A model generated the notes under the pieces. It had not been told where the DNA came from. It ran no database searches and saw only the letters and a list, made by a program, of their open reading frames with translations. A DNA stretch of 64,000 nucleotides from Stenotrophomonas sp. VV52. GTDB lineage: Bacteria > Pseudomonadota > Gammaproteobacteria > Xanthomonadales > Xanthomonadaceae. Position 1 is the first letter of the stretch, and every line of letters begins with the position of its first letter. The translations under genes were made by a program, and so were the position numbers. The stretch covers positions 1 through 64,000 of the forward strand of contig NZ_PKQQ01000006.1 in assembly GCF_002893095.1 (NCBI RefSeq). The letters are read 5' to 3'. Shown piece by piece: positions 20,965-33,554 of the stretch.

Positions 20965-22676
20965 AGCAGCACGCGCCGCATGTCGGCCAGCACCTGCGAC
21001 AGGTAAGCGGTGAAGCGTGCGGCCAGCGCACCGTCGATGACGCGGTGGTCGTAGCTCAGCGACAGCGGCAGCATCAGCTTCGGGGCGAATTCCTTGCCGT
21101 TCCAGACCGGCTGGATCGACGACTTGGACACACCCAGGATGGCCACTTCCGGCGCATTGACGATCGGGGTGAACGCGGTGCCGCCGATGCCGCCCAGCGA
21201 GCTGATCGAGAAGCAGCCACCGCTCATGTCGGCCGGGCCCAGCTTGCCGTCGCGCGCCTTCCTGGCCAGCTCGCCGGTTTCCTGCGCGATCTGCACCACG
21301 CCCTTCTTGTCGACGTCGCGGATCACCGGAACGACCAGGCCGTTCGGGGTGTCGGCGGCAAAGCCGATGTTGAAGTACTTCTTCAGAGTCAGGTTCTCAC
21401 CGGCCGCATCCAGCGATGCGTTGAATTCCGGGAACTGCTTGAGCGCCGCGGCGCTGGCCTTGATCAGGAAGGCGAGCATGGTCAGCTTGATGCCGGCCTT
21501 TTCGTTCTCCTTGTTCAGCGCCACGCGCAGGCCTTCCAGGTCGGTGATGTCGGCCTGTTCGAACTGGGTGACGTGCGGAATCATCGCCCAGTTGCGCGCC
21601 AGGTTGGCCCCGGAGATCTTCTTGATGCGCGACAGCGGCTGGGTTTCAACCTCGCCGAACTTGCTGAAGTCGACCTTCGGCCACGGCAGCAGGTTGAGCC
21701 CGCCGCCCGCAGCGACGGTGCCACCGCCCACGGCAGCGCCACCGGTCAGGGCCGACTTGACGAACTTCTGCACGTCGCCCTTGGTGATGCGGCCGCCCTT
21801 CTCGGTACCGGTGAGCTGGTTGAGGTCCACGCCCAGCTCGCGGGCGAACACGCGCACCGCCGGGGAGGCATACGGCACCTTGGCCGGCAGCACGCTGTCG
21901 GCGTTGAACTGCACCGGCGGGCTGCTCGGGTTGCCGGCCGACGGGGCGCTGGCGATCTCGCGGGCAGCCAGCTTGTCCGGCTGGGCCGGCACGGCGACCG
22001 GCTCCACCTTGGTGCCGGTTTCGGCAGCGGCCGGGGCCGCGGCAGCAGCCGCCTTGGTCGGAGCCGGTGCGGCAGCGCCGTCGGCTTCGATGATCGCCAC
22101 GACCTTGCCCTGCGAAAGGGTGTCGCCGACCTTGACCTTGATTTCCTTGACCACGCCGGCAACCGACGAGGGCACTTCCATGGTGGCCTTGTCCGATTCC
22201 AGCGTGACCAGGCCCTGGTCCTTCTTGACCGTGTCGCCCACGGCGACCAGCACTTCGATCACCGGAATGTCGGTGTAATCGCCGATGTCGGGGACGGTTG
22301 CTTCGACCGTGCCACCGGCGGCAGCCGGCGCGGCGGCCGGTGCGCTCTGGGTAGCCGGGGCCGGCGCGGCGGCCGCAGCGGCCTTGGCCGGAGCCGGAGC
22401 CGGAGCAGCGGCCGGGGCCGGTGCTGCAGCGGCGTCGGCCACTTCGATCAGCGCCACGACCTTGCCCTCGGACAGGTTGTCGCCGACCTTGACCTTGATT
22501 TCCTTGACCACGCCAGCGACCGAGGACGGCACTTCCATCGTGGCCTTGTCCGACTCCAGCGTGACCAGGCCCTGGTCCTTCTTGACGGTGTCACCAACGG
22601 CGACCAGCACCTCGATTACCGGGATATCGCTGTAGTCACCGATATCGGGGACAAGTGCTTCCTTGATTTCGGCCAT
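20961..22676 (-). CDS. aceF: Pyruvate dehydrogenase complex dihydrolipoamide acetyltransferase (E2)
   Basis: Core of the pyruvate dehydrogenase complex; transfers acetyl groups from lipoate to CoA. The 571-residue protein has two lipoyl domains with lipoylated Lys44 and Lys163 (both in ESDKATMEV), separated by Ala/Pro linkers. A peripheral-subunit-binding domain (VPYASPAVRVFARELGVDLNQLTGTEKGGRITKGDVQKFV) and the catalytic domain with SYDHRVIDGALAARF follow. The ATG at 22676 gives the true family N-terminus MAEIKEALVPDIGDY. It is the first gene of the three-gene operon; E1 (aceE) is not in the window. Confidence 0.97.
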   Translation of the reverse strand: MAEIKEALVPDIGDYSDIPVIEVLVAVGDTVKKDQGLVTLESDKATMEVPSSVAGVVKEIKVKVGDNLSEGKVVALIEVADAAAAPAPAAAPAPAPAKAAAAAAPAPATQSAPAAAPAAAGGTVEATVPDIGDYTDIPVIEVLVAVGDTVKKDQGLVTLESDKATMEVPSSVAGVVKEIKVKVGDTLSQGKVVAIIEADGAAAPAPTKAAAAAAPAAAETGTKVEPVAVPAQPDKLAAREIASAPSAGNPSSPPVQFNADSVLPAKVPYASPAVRVFARELGVDLNQLTGTEKGGRITKGDVQKFVKSALTGGAAVGGGTVAAGGGLNLLPWPKVDFSKFGEVETQPLSRIKKISGANLARNWAMIPHVTQFEQADITDLEGLRVALNKENEKAGIKLTMLAFLIKASAAALKQFPEFNASLDAAGENLTLKKYFNIGFAADTPNGLVVPVIRDVDKKGVVQIAQETGELARKARDGKLGPADMSGGCFSISSLGGIGGTAFTPIVNAPEVAILGVSKSSIQPVWNGKEFAPKLMLPLSLSYDHRVIDGALAARFTAYLSQVLADMRRVLL

Positions 22677-22832
22677 GGGGATAACTCCGGCAATCTGGTG
22701 TAGGGAATCGCCTATTGTGAGGGCAGGAGGCGCCAGCGCCAACCGGCTTGGGCAACTTTCACCACCCCCGCTCCGGGACAGCCTGTTGCAGCCGCTTCCA
22801 GTCGGTACCGTATTGTCCCGCTGCTGTTCCGC

Positions 22833-23357
22833 TCAGTGCGCCAGGACATCGGCCAGCGGTTGCCACGCCGCCCGCAGCCTGCCCAGCGGCCAACCGGCAT
22901 TGGCCGGGCTGGTCGAGGGCAAGGACCACACCGGCAGCGCCGCCGCACGCAGGTCCAGCTGCGGTTGCACCCAGCGCACGAAGGCACGGTGTGCAGTGGC
23001 CCCGTTGCAGGCAATCGCCGCAAGCCGTGGCAGGCCGGCGATCAGCGCGGACAGCGCATTGGGGACCTCGCTGCCGCGCACGATCGCCGTATCCAGGCTG
23101 CCGGTGCGCTGGCACTGCCCGATCACATCCCACAGACCGACGCCTGCCAGCTGCAACGCGCGCAGGCGCTCGAGGTACGGCGTGGTGGCATCGATGCCGG
23201 TGAGTGCCGCCATCAACGGCCAGAACCGATTGCGCGGGTGCGCGTAGTACTGCGCCGCCTGCAGCGACGCAACACCCGGCATCGACCCCAGTACCAGCAC
23301 GCGACAATCGGTCGCGGCCTGCGCAGACAGACCGATGCAGTGCAGTGGTTTCGTCAC
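22833..23357 (-). CDS. DNA-deoxyinosine (hypoxanthine) glycosylase, uracil-DNA glycosylase superfamily
   Basis: A 174-residue base-excision repair enzyme of the UDG superfamily. Motif 1 is GSMPGVASLQAAQYYAHPRNRFWPLM, as in hypoxanthine-DNA glycosylases (UDG family 6), and the C-terminal DNA-intercalation motif is LPSTSPANAGW. The expected substrate is deaminated adenine. I chose the GTG at 23357 (MTKPLHCIGL) because GGAG lies at ideal distance; an upstream GTG has no such site. It is tandem with aceF but 156 bp apart. Confidence 0.88.
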   Translation of the reverse strand: MTKPLHCIGLSAQAATDCRVLVLGSMPGVASLQAAQYYAHPRNRFWPLMAALTGIDATTPYLERLRALQLAGVGLWDVIGQCQRTGSLDTAIVRGSEVPNALSALIAGLPRLAAIACNGATAHRAFVRWVQPQLDLRAAALPVWSLPSTSPANAGWPLGRLRAAWQPLADVLAH

Positions 23358-23548
23358 GGTGTCTCCAGATCGATGAATGTCCTGCACCGCATCATCGCGC
23401 GGCAGCACTGTGTTTCTGCGCTGCCGCCTGAACGGAACAAACCAAAATTTAACGTGCGTCGGATTCGATTCATGTTGCGGGGACTACGTTTGCCTCGCCC
23501 CAACGCATCGGGGCCCAGAACAAAAAAATACCCTGAGGAGATTCCCCC

Positions 23549-24181
23549 ATGCGCTCCATCCGCACCCTGACCCTGGCTACCCTGACTGCCCTTGCCTTCG
23601 CACCTGCCGCGTTCGCGCAGGACACCGCCACCGACACCGCGTCGGGCAAGCATTTCGCCGTTGTTGGCGGCGTCGCGCTGCTGCAGCCGAAGAACGATCC
23701 GCTGGAAGGCATCGACAAGGTCGACGGCGGCCCGGCACCGACGCTGAGCTTCAGCTACTACATCAACGACAACTGGGCCGTGGAGCTGTGGGGCGCGGCC
23801 GACAAGTTCGACCACCGCGTGCGTGGCGCCAACAATGCCAAGCTGGGCACCGTCGAACAGCAGCCGATCGCACTGAGCGGCCAGTACCACTTCGGCCAGG
23901 CCGACAACGTGTTCCGCCCGTTCGTGGGCGTGGGTTACTACGAGTCGAACTTCAGCAACGAGAAGCTGGCCAGCGACGTCGGCCACATCGGCCTGGAAAC
24001 CGCCAAGGGCGCCATCGGCACCGTCGGCGTGGACATGAACATCAACAGCACCTGGTTCGCCCGTGCCGATGCCCGCTACATGCACTCGCGCCCGGAGCTG
24101 ACCGTGAACGGCAACGGCACCGGCGACGAGGCCAAGCTGGACCCGTGGACCGTGGGCTTTGGTATCGGCGCGCGCTTCTAA
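23549..24181 (+). CDS. OmpW-family outer-membrane protein
   Basis: A 210-residue exported barrel of the OmpW/AlkL family, small 8-stranded channels for hydrophobic molecules. The signal peptide is MRSIRTLTLATLTALAFAPAAFA. Family hallmarks are PTLSFSYYINDNWAVELWGA, FRPFVGVGYY and the C-terminal strand PWTVGFGIGARF ending in Phe. TGAGGAG precedes the ATG. The 190-bp upstream gap contains an A-rich leader. A terminator hairpin follows the gene. Confidence 0.9.
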   Translation: MRSIRTLTLATLTALAFAPAAFAQDTATDTASGKHFAVVGGVALLQPKNDPLEGIDKVDGGPAPTLSFSYYINDNWAVELWGAADKFDHRVRGANNAKLGTVEQQPIALSGQYHFGQADNVFRPFVGVGYYESNFSNEKLASDVGHIGLETAKGAIGTVGVDMNINSTWFARADARYMHSRPELTVNGNGTGDEAKLDPWTVGFGIGARF

Positions 24182-24201
24182 GCGACACCGCAACGCCCCT
24201 G

Positions 24202-24232
24202 CAACGGGCCCCTTCCGGGGCCCGTTGTCGTT
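24202..24232 (+). terminator. Terminator after the OmpW-like gene
   Basis: An 11-bp perfect stem CAACGGGCCCC/GGGGCCCGTTG with a TTCC tetraloop, followed by TCGTTT. It lies 21 bp after the stop codon. Confidence 0.8.
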
Positions 24233-24304
24233 TCTGGCCCGTGCCGTTTCATCCGACCTTGTCGCCTGCGTCTCGATACTCGGCAGACGCACAGAGGGGG
24301 GTCA

Positions 24305-27384
<3,080 letters not shown>

Positions 27385-27385
27385 A

Positions 27386-28180
27386 TCAGAACGCCGGCAG
27401 CACCGCGCCCTTGTATTTCTCGGCGATGAACGCCTTGACTTCCGGGCTGGTCAGGGCCTTGGCGAGCTGCTGGACGCGCGGGTCGTCCTTGTTGTCCGGA
27501 CGCGCGACCAGGAAGTTCACGTACGGCGAGTCCTTGCTTTCGATCGCCAGCGCGTCCTGGGTCGGGTTGAGCCCGGCGTCGAGCGCGTAGTTGGTGTTGA
27601 TCAGGGCCAGGTCGACCTGGTCGAGCACGCGCGGCAGCATGGCCGAATCCAGCTCACGGAACTTGAGCTGCTTCGGATTGGCGATGATGTCGCGCTGGGT
27701 CGCCAGCGCGTTGCTGGGGTCCTTCAGCGTGATCACGCCGGCCTTGTGCAGCAGGATCAGCGCGCGGCTGTTGTTGCTCGGGTCGTTGGGAATCACCACG
27801 TCGGCCCCGACCGGCAGGTCGGCCAGCGACTTGAACCGGCGCGAATAGGCGCCGAACGGTTCGATATGCACGCCGATGACCTTGGTCAGGTCGGTCTTGC
27901 GGTCGCGGTTGTAGGCATCCAGGTAGGGTTCGGTCTGGAAGTAGTTCACGTCGACCTGCTTCTGCACCAGCTGGTCATTGGGCTGTACGTAGTCGTTGAA
28001 GACCTTCACGTCCAGCTCCAGGCCTTCCTTCTGCAGGATCGGCTTGACCACCGCCAGGATCTCGGCATGCGGCACCGCCGTGGCGGCGACCACCAGCTTG
28101 CTGGAGTCGGCAGCGGGCTTGCCGCAGGCAGCCAGGGCCAGCGAAGCAGCCAGCAGCGGAAGCAACAGATAATTCTTCAT
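27386..28180 (-). CDS. metQ: Methionine-binding lipoprotein of the MetQ/NlpA family
   Basis: Substrate-binding lipoprotein for the MetNI D/L-methionine ABC importer. It has 264 residues with a lipoprotein signal ending LAAC (Cys19). The NlpA-family body is clear: VVAATAVPHAEILAVVKPILQKEG, NYFQTEPYLDAYNRD, HIEPFGAYSRR and NTNYALDAGLNP. The usual metN and metI genes are not adjacent, so this is an orphan binding protein or serves a transporter encoded elsewhere. Binding of another small substrate cannot be excluded. Confidence 0.92.
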   Translation of the reverse strand: MKNYLLLPLLAASLALAACGKPAADSSKLVVAATAVPHAEILAVVKPILQKEGLELDVKVFNDYVQPNDQLVQKQVDVNYFQTEPYLDAYNRDRKTDLTKVIGVHIEPFGAYSRRFKSLADLPVGADVVIPNDPSNNSRALILLHKAGVITLKDPSNALATQRDIIANPKQLKFRELDSAMLPRVLDQVDLALINTNYALDAGLNPTQDALAIESKDSPYVNFLVARPDNKDDPRVQQLAKALTSPEVKAFIAEKYKGAVLPAF

Positions 28181-28236
28181 GGGAGGCGCAATCCGGGGGG
28201 GTCCAATAGCCCCCAACCATACCGCAGCCACACTGG

Positions 28237-28259
28237 GTAGAGCCACGCCCTGCGTGGCT
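28237..28259 (+). repeat. SMAG-type REP hairpin
   Basis: GTAG, AGCCACGC, loop CCT, GCGTGGCT: an 8-bp stem. It lies in the short gap between the metQ start and the stop of the WYL regulator gene, so within or beside the metQ promoter region. Confidence 0.8.
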
Positions 28260-28265
28260 GCCCCC

Positions 28266-29231
28266 TCACCGATAATTCGTAAGCGCCAGCTCCAACAGCG
28301 CCTTGGCCTGCTCGCGCAGCATGGCCGGCTCGATGATTTCCGCGTCCGACCCATAGTGCAGCACGTCCATCAGCAGCTCGCGCGAGACGCTGTAGGGCAC
28401 CTTGAGCTCGTAGCGGCCATCGGCCAGGAAGCGCCCCTGCTGCTTCGAATGCCAATGCTCGTCGGCCACCCAGCGCGCGGCCTTGGCGCTGAACACGATG
28501 GTCGCCCAGCCCTTGGGCGGGCCCGAGAAGATCCCGTAACTGGCGCCAAGCTGCTCGTCCAACTCGCTGTCGTCGACGTCGCGGGCGCTGGTGTCGACCA
28601 CGCGGGCCTTGTAGATGCGGTCCACCGCAAAGCTGCGCAGGCCTTCGCGGCCGTGGTCCCAGGCGTCCAGGTACCAGTTGTCGCGGTAGTGGGTCATGCG
28701 CTGCGGCGAGACCGTGCGCTTGGTCGCCTCGTCGGTGGAACGCGCCCGGTACTCGAACGCCAGCTGCTTGCGCTCCAGCACCGCCGAGGCCACCGCACGG
28801 AAGCTGGCCTCGTCGAACTTGCGGCCCCGGTGCGGAATCACCCGGACCCGGTCCACCGGCCAGCTGGACACGCCGGCCTGCGCGGCCAGCAGGCCCTCGA
28901 TGCGTTGCTGCAGCGGGGCCAGCACCGACGACAGCACGCCGCCGCCGGTGCGCGCCAGCAGGTGCTGGGAGGCCAGCAGCGCGTGCAGCTCTTCGGAGCT
29001 GAGCCACAATCCGGGCAGCTCGAAGCGGGCGCTCTCGTCGTCCTGGTAGCGGAAACCGGCTTCGCCATCGCCCTCGACCGGGGCCATCAGCGCGTCGCGC
29101 AGGAAGGCCAGGTCGCGGTAGACGGTGGCGCGTGAACACGCCAGCTTTTCCTGCAGGGTCGCCACCGTGACCGGATAGCGGGCGGACTTCAGCAGACGAT
29201 GCAGGGCGTTGATGCGTTCATATCGGTCCAT
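28266..29231 (-). CDS. WYL-domain transcriptional regulator (YafY/DeoR-like helix-turn-helix)
   Basis: A 321-residue regulator. Residues 1-60 form a winged helix-turn-helix (RINALHRLLKSARYPVTVATLQEKLACSRATVYRDLAFLRDAL). Residues about 145-220 are a WYL ligand-binding domain (LAFEYRARSTDE, NWYLDAWDHGREGLRSFAVDRI), and a WCX-like C-terminal extension follows. Family members respond to nucleic-acid or nucleotide signals, often around DNA damage or defence, but no such neighbour is present. It is divergent from the lipoprotein gene at 29320 and may control it or itself. Confidence 0.88.
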   Translation of the reverse strand: MDRYERINALHRLLKSARYPVTVATLQEKLACSRATVYRDLAFLRDALMAPVEGDGEAGFRYQDDESARFELPGLWLSSEELHALLASQHLLARTGGGVLSSVLAPLQQRIEGLLAAQAGVSSWPVDRVRVIPHRGRKFDEASFRAVASAVLERKQLAFEYRARSTDEATKRTVSPQRMTHYRDNWYLDAWDHGREGLRSFAVDRIYKARVVDTSARDVDDSELDEQLGASYGIFSGPPKGWATIVFSAKAARWVADEHWHSKQQGRFLADGRYELKVPYSVSRELLMDVLHYGSDAEIIEPAMLREQAKALLELALTNYR

Positions 29232-29319
29232 GACCCGATTATGTCCGAGTCGCCGCCGTTGTGGCGGCCCCGGCCCGAACTTCCGCTATCGTGAACCCCC
29301 TCGCCCACCGTCCGCGCCC

Positions 29320-29940
29320 ATGACCCTGCGCCTGCTGCCCGCTGTTGCCGTGCTGTCCTTGCTGCTCTCTGCCTGCGGACAGTCGCCCACGCCTACCGCT
29401 CCGGCCCCCGTCAATGCGCCGTCGGTGCCCGCGGCCACCGACCCGGCCCAGGCGGTGCTGGCCGCGAGCCAGCGGTTCGGCCAGCTGCGCAGCTTCCACG
29501 CCACCCTGCACATGCAGGGACCGCGCACGCTGGAAGCGACGATGGACTTCGTGGCCCCGGACCGTTACCGGCTGCAGACCGACGAGGGCGTGCAGACCAT
29601 CATCGGCGACACCTTCTTCCTGCAGCGCGCCGGCGAAGTCCGCCAGGTGCCGGTGCCGCCGGGCCTGCTGGCGCAATGGCGCAGCCCGCTGCCGGCCGAT
29701 GCGGTGGCTGCCGACCTGGCGGTTGAGGACCTGGGCGATGACCGCGTCGGCGGCGAGACCGCACGCCGCTACCGCGTGCGCCACGCCCGTGCCGCGCCCG
29801 ATGGCCTGCTGTACTGGATCGGCGCGCAGGGCCTGCCGCTGCGGATCGAACGGCAAGGCGAGACCCAGGGCCAGGCGTTCAAGGCCACGGTGGATTACAG
29901 CCGCTTCAATGACGACACGCTGCGCATCGACCTCCCCTGA
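29320..29940 (+). CDS. LolA-like outer-membrane lipoprotein
   Basis: A 206-residue lipoprotein with a textbook lipobox (LSAC, Cys19) and a Pro/Thr/Ala-rich linker to about residue 45. The rest resembles the LolA/LolB unclosed-barrel fold (FHATLHMQGPRTLEATMDFVAPDRYRLQTDEGVQTIIGDTFFL, YWIGAQGLPLRIERQG). It probably binds a lipid or other hydrophobic ligand on the periplasmic face of the outer membrane. True LolA is not a lipoprotein, so it is a paralogue, not the essential carrier. The start was set at MTLRLLPAV because upstream codons have no signal-like features. Confidence 0.78.
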   Translation: MTLRLLPAVAVLSLLLSACGQSPTPTAPAPVNAPSVPAATDPAQAVLAASQRFGQLRSFHATLHMQGPRTLEATMDFVAPDRYRLQTDEGVQTIIGDTFFLQRAGEVRQVPVPPGLLAQWRSPLPADAVAADLAVEDLGDDRVGGETARRYRVRHARAAPDGLLYWIGAQGLPLRIERQGETQGQAFKATVDYSRFNDDTLRIDLP

Positions 29941-30055
29941 ACAGGCGAAAAGTCCGAACGTCGCCTAAAGCACGGGCGCGGAAAGGAAAAACCGCGTGAA
30001 GGCATCAAGTATCATCACGCGTTGCTCCTTCCCCGCCTGATCCGGAGAACCGTTG

Positions 30056-30835
30056 ATGTCTTTGCGCGTGACGTTGTTTGCTTCCCTGCTGCTCAGTGCC
30101 CCCGCGGCCTTTGCGCAGGACACCACCGACCTGGCCGCGATGACCTCGCCCTGGAGCGGAAGCGGCGGCGAACTCGGCTTCGCCTCGGCACGCGGCAACA
30201 GCAACACCGAAAGCGCCAACGGCCGCCTGCGCCTGCGTTACACCGATGACGACTGGGTGCACAGCATGGACCTGTTCGGCCTGCGTTCGCGTTCGGAATA
30301 CACCGAAACGAACGATGTGGACGGCACGGTCACCAAGCGCAGCAACACCACCGCCAACCGTTACACCGGCAGCGCCGGCAGCGCGCTGCAGCTGGGCGAA
30401 CACCGCCAGATCACCGCCACGGTGCGTTACGAGCGCGATGATTTCGCCACCTACGACCGCCAGAGCTCGTTCGGTCTGGGTTACGGCACCCGGCTGATGG
30501 ACCGCGACCGCTTCTACATGGACGCGCAGATCGGCCCCGGTGTACGCCGCACCCACAACACCGAAGACGATGAGACCCGCACCGGCCTGATCGGCCGCGG
30601 CCTGTTCGACGTGAAGTACTCGCTGACCCCCAACACCGACCTGATCAACACCCTGCTGGTCGAATCGGGCTCGTACAACACCTTCGGCCAGAACGACTTC
30701 GGCGTCTCGGTGAGCATGAACGAGCACCTGGCGCTCAAGGCCGCCTGGCAGGCCCGTTACAACAGCGACGTCGCTGAAGACAAGCGCAAGACCGACACGC
30801 TGACCACGATGAACGTGGTCTACAAGTTCAAGTAA
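30056..30835 (+). CDS. DUF481 outer-membrane protein (YdiY-like)
   Basis: A 259-residue exported protein. The signal peptide is MSLRVTLFASLLLSAPAAFA, followed by a DUF481 barrel: ELGFASARGNSNTESANGRLRLRY, then many alternating strands up to TTMNVVYKFK. The family is common in Xanthomonadaceae and thought to be an outer-membrane, possibly salt- or stress-linked, barrel. The ATG at 30056 is preferred over a TTG one codon earlier; CCGGAGAA precedes it. It converges on hemC with a 4-bp gap. Confidence 0.88.
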   Translation: MSLRVTLFASLLLSAPAAFAQDTTDLAAMTSPWSGSGGELGFASARGNSNTESANGRLRLRYTDDDWVHSMDLFGLRSRSEYTETNDVDGTVTKRSNTTANRYTGSAGSALQLGEHRQITATVRYERDDFATYDRQSSFGLGYGTRLMDRDRFYMDAQIGPGVRRTHNTEDDETRTGLIGRGLFDVKYSLTPNTDLINTLLVESGSYNTFGQNDFGVSVSMNEHLALKAAWQARYNSDVAEDKRKTDTLTTMNVVYKFK

Positions 30836-30839
30836 GCTC

Positions 30840-31751
30840 TCAGCCGGCGAGCAGCTCGCCGGCGCCCCCCTCCAGCAACCCCTGCGCCACGGCCTTTCCG
30901 AGCGCATCCGGGTTGGCAGCCGGTCCGCGCGCTTCCGCGCGGACCAGGCGGCCATCGGCCACCCCGCCGACCAGGCCCTGCAGGAACAGGTTCTCCCCTT
31001 CCCACTGCGCGTAACCGGCGACCGGTACATGGCAGCTGCCATGCAGTGCGCGGTTCATCGCGCGCTCGGCTTCCACGCAGGCGCGCGTGCGTGCATCGTC
31101 CAGCGCCGCGAACAGGGCCATGACCCTGGCATCGTCGCCGTTGCATTCCACGGTGACCGCGCCCTGCGCCGGTGCCGGCAGCCATTCGGGTGCGTTGAGT
31201 CGCGCCACGATCCGATGGCCCAGGCCCAATCGCTCCAGTCCGGCCACGGCCAGTACGATGGCGTCGTAGCCACCGTTGTCCAGCTTGGCCAGGCGCGTGT
31301 TGACGTTGCCGCGCAGGTCCTGCAGGTCCAGGTCCGGGCGCAGCGCGCGCAGCTGGGCCTGGCGGCGCAACGAGGAGGTGCCCACCCGCGCGCCGATCGG
31401 CAGCGCATCCAGCGACGCGTAAAGATTGGAAATGAAACCGTCGGCAGGATCGTGCCGGGCCAGCATCGCCGGCAAGGCGAACGGCGCATCCAGCTCCATC
31501 GGCACGTCCTTGAGCGAATGCACCGCGCAGTCCGCTTCACCGCGCAGCATGGCCAGCTCCAGCTCCTTGAGGAACAGGCCCTTGCCGCCAATGGCCGCCA
31601 GCGAGCGGTCCAGCACTTCATCCCCGCGCGTGCTCATCGGTACCAGCACCACCTCCAGCCCGGGATGCACCTGGCGCAGGCGGTCGGCAACGTGTTCGCT
31701 CTGCCAGAGGGCAAGCGGGCTCTTTCGGGTGGCGATGCGCAGGGTATCCAT
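30840..31751 (-). CDS. hemC: Hydroxymethylbilane synthase (porphobilinogen deaminase)
   Basis: Joins four porphobilinogen units into hydroxymethylbilane in haem and tetrapyrrole synthesis. It has 303 residues. The N-terminus is [22 protein letters not shown], the DPM-binding cysteine is in [13 protein letters not shown], and substrate-binding motifs include [29 protein letters not shown] and [11 protein letters not shown]. It lies 14 bp after algR; the algZ-algR-hemC order matches Pseudomonas. Confidence 0.98.
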   Translation of the reverse strand: MDTLRIATRKSPLALWQSEHVADRLRQVHPGLEVVLVPMSTRGDEVLDRSLAAIGGKGLFLKELELAMLRGEADCAVHSLKDVPMELDAPFALPAMLARHDPADGFISNLYASLDALPIGARVGTSSLRRQAQLRALRPDLDLQDLRGNVNTRLAKLDNGGYDAIVLAVAGLERLGLGHRIVARLNAPEWLPAPAQGAVTVECNGDDARVMALFAALDDARTRACVEAERAMNRALHGSCHVPVAGYAQWEGENLFLQGLVGGVADGRLVRAEARGPAANPDALGKAVAQGLLEGGAGELLAG

Positions 31752-31765
31752 GCGGGCATTATCGC

Positions 31766-32494
31766 CTACAGATGCTTCAGATCCTGCTTCAGGCTGGCCA
31801 CGCAGCGGCGGCTGACTTCCAGCGGTGCCTTGCCATGGCGCAGCACCGCCTGGACCTGGCCTGCGCCATTGCGTCGCAGCTCCACCAGCTCGTGGCGGGC
31901 CACCAGGCAGTTGCGGTGGATGCGCACGAAGCGGCTGGCGAATTCCTCTTCCAGCGACTTCAGCGATTCTTCGATCAGGTCCTCGCCACGTGCGTGGTGG
32001 ACCACCACGTACTTTTCCTCGGCCTGCAGGTAATGGATGTCCTCGACCGGGATCAGGCGCAGGCTGCCTCGCAGGCGGGCGCACAACAGGGTGCGCGCCT
32101 GCTGGCTGGCTGCGGCGGGCTGGCCGTTGCGGCCGGCCAGGAACATGCGGGCGCGCTCGAGTGCAGCCGCCAGGCGCTCGCTGCGCACCGGTTTCATCAG
32201 GTAGTCGATCGCCGCCGCCTCGAACGCCGACAGCGCATGCGCGTCGTAGGCGGTGCAGAACACCACCGCCGGGCGCGGCTCGAACGTGGCCAGGTGGCGC
32301 GCCGCCTCCAGCCCGTCCAAACCGGGCATGGCGATGTCCAGCAGCACCAGGTCCGGCTGCAGCTCGGCGCACGCATGCAGGGCCTGCTCGCCGTTCTCGG
32401 CTTCGGCCACGACCTCGACGCCGGGCTGCTCCGCCAGCAGGCTGCGCAGGCGCTCGCGCGCAAGCGGTTCGTCGTCGGCGATGACCACTCTCAC
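31766..32494 (-). CDS. algR: LytTR-family response regulator, AlgR type
   Basis: DNA-binding regulator of 242 residues: receiver domain 1-120 (Asp7/Asp8, phosphoacceptor Asp53 in LLDIAMPG, Lys in YLMKPV) and a LytTR DNA-binding domain (about 140-242, [35 protein letters not shown]). In Pseudomonas AlgR controls alginate, twitching and virulence genes; here only the family role is certain. I chose the GTG at 32494 since AGGA lies 7 bases upstream and the protein begins [16 protein letters not shown]. It follows its kinase algZ by 10 bp. Confidence 0.93.
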   Translation of the reverse strand: MRVVIADDEPLARERLRSLLAEQPGVEVVAEAENGEQALHACAELQPDLVLLDIAMPGLDGLEAARHLATFEPRPAVVFCTAYDAHALSAFEAAAIDYLMKPVRSERLAAALERARMFLAGRNGQPAAASQQARTLLCARLRGSLRLIPVEDIHYLQAEEKYVVVHHARGEDLIEESLKSLEEEFASRFVRIHRNCLVARHELVELRRNGAGQVQAVLRHGKAPLEVSRRCVASLKQDLKHL

Positions 32495-32504
32495 GCAGGC
32501 TTCC

Positions 32505-33551
32505 TCACTGGACGGGCACGAAGATGTCGCAGGCATAGTAGCCGTCGGCCCATGCCCCCGTCATCCGCGCGGCCGGGCCGAAGCGCCAGGCCAGGCGGTG
32601 CGCGATGTTGCGCTGTGCATGGCCGGCGCCCTGCATCAGCGGCAGCGCGCGCGCTTCGGGATCGGGCGCCGGATTGCGCACCTGGAGATGCAGCAGGTTG
32701 CCTTCGCAGGCCAATGAAATGACGATCCTGCCGCCGTCCGGCAGGCGCGAAATGCCATGCAGCACCGCGTTCTCCACCAACGGCTGCAGGACCAGGCGTG
32801 GCATCGGCAGGGTCAGCGGCAACGCGTCTCCACGCTGCCATTCCACCTGCAGCCGATCACCCAGGCGCAGCGATTCGATCGACAGGTAGGCCTCGGCCAG
32901 CTCGCACTCGGCCTGCAGCGTGGAATCGCCCTCGCCCGCACCCAGCGCGGCACGGAACAGGTCGGAGAGATCGAGCACCGCGCGCTCGGCCACTTCCGGG
33001 TCGCGCCGGACCAGGCTGGCGATGAGGTTCATGCTGTTGAACAGGAAGTGCGGGCGGATCCGCGCCTGCAGTGCGTCGGCCTGCGCGCGCGCATTGGCGA
33101 CGGTCTGCGCGCTCCAGCGGTCGCTGACGTAGAAGTAGCGCAGTGCCAGCGCCACGATCAACGCGGTGACCGTCGCGCAGCCCAGGGTGAACCGCCAGAA
33201 GCCCACGTCGCCGGCGAAGCCGGTCGCGCCGAGCGCCGCAAAGAGGGCGTGCACGATGCCGGTGCACACCGCTGCGATCAGCGCCGTCATCGCCACGGCC
33301 ACTACCGCACCCAGTGCTTCCGGCAATCGCGACAACAGCGTGCGCGCGGCGCACAGGCTGACCGTGACCGCCAGCGCCAGCCACAGCGACAGCGCACTGG
33401 CCGACAGGAAGTCAGGCACGCTCCACTGCCGGGTGCCGTCCGGCGCCAGCGCCACCACCACCACGACCAGCTCGGCCAGGCCGAGCATCGCGCCCAGCCG
33501 CGGCAGGCGGCACAGCTCCGGCAACCACGGCTGCTGGCGCGGGTCGTTCAT
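32505..33551 (-). CDS. algZ: LytS/AlgZ-type membrane histidine kinase
   Basis: Partner kinase of AlgR, 348 residues. The N-terminal half has about four transmembrane helices (20-140), followed by a His_kinase domain of the LytS/YehU type, with phosphoacceptor His168 in RIRPHFLFNSMNLIASLV, and an ATPase domain (LVENAVLHGISRLPDGGRI). It lacks a separate periplasmic sensor. It is flanked by an esterase gene 3 bp upstream and algR downstream, all co-directional. Confidence 0.9.
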   Translation of the reverse strand: MNDPRQQPWLPELCRLPRLGAMLGLAELVVVVVALAPDGTRQWSVPDFLSASALSLWLALAVTVSLCAARTLLSRLPEALGAVVAVAMTALIAAVCTGIVHALFAALGATGFAGDVGFWRFTLGCATVTALIVALALRYFYVSDRWSAQTVANARAQADALQARIRPHFLFNSMNLIASLVRRDPEVAERAVLDLSDLFRAALGAGEGDSTLQAECELAEAYLSIESLRLGDRLQVEWQRGDALPLTLPMPRLVLQPLVENAVLHGISRLPDGGRIVISLACEGNLLHLQVRNPAPDPEARALPLMQGAGHAQRNIAHRLAWRFGPAARMTGAWADGYYACDIFVPVQ

Positions 33552-33554
33552 GGC

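Noticed and set aside
27386-28180. Possibility that metQ belongs to a full methionine ABC operon
   Set aside because: Neighbouring genes on both sides are glpK (convergent) and a WYL regulator; no metN or metI is present.
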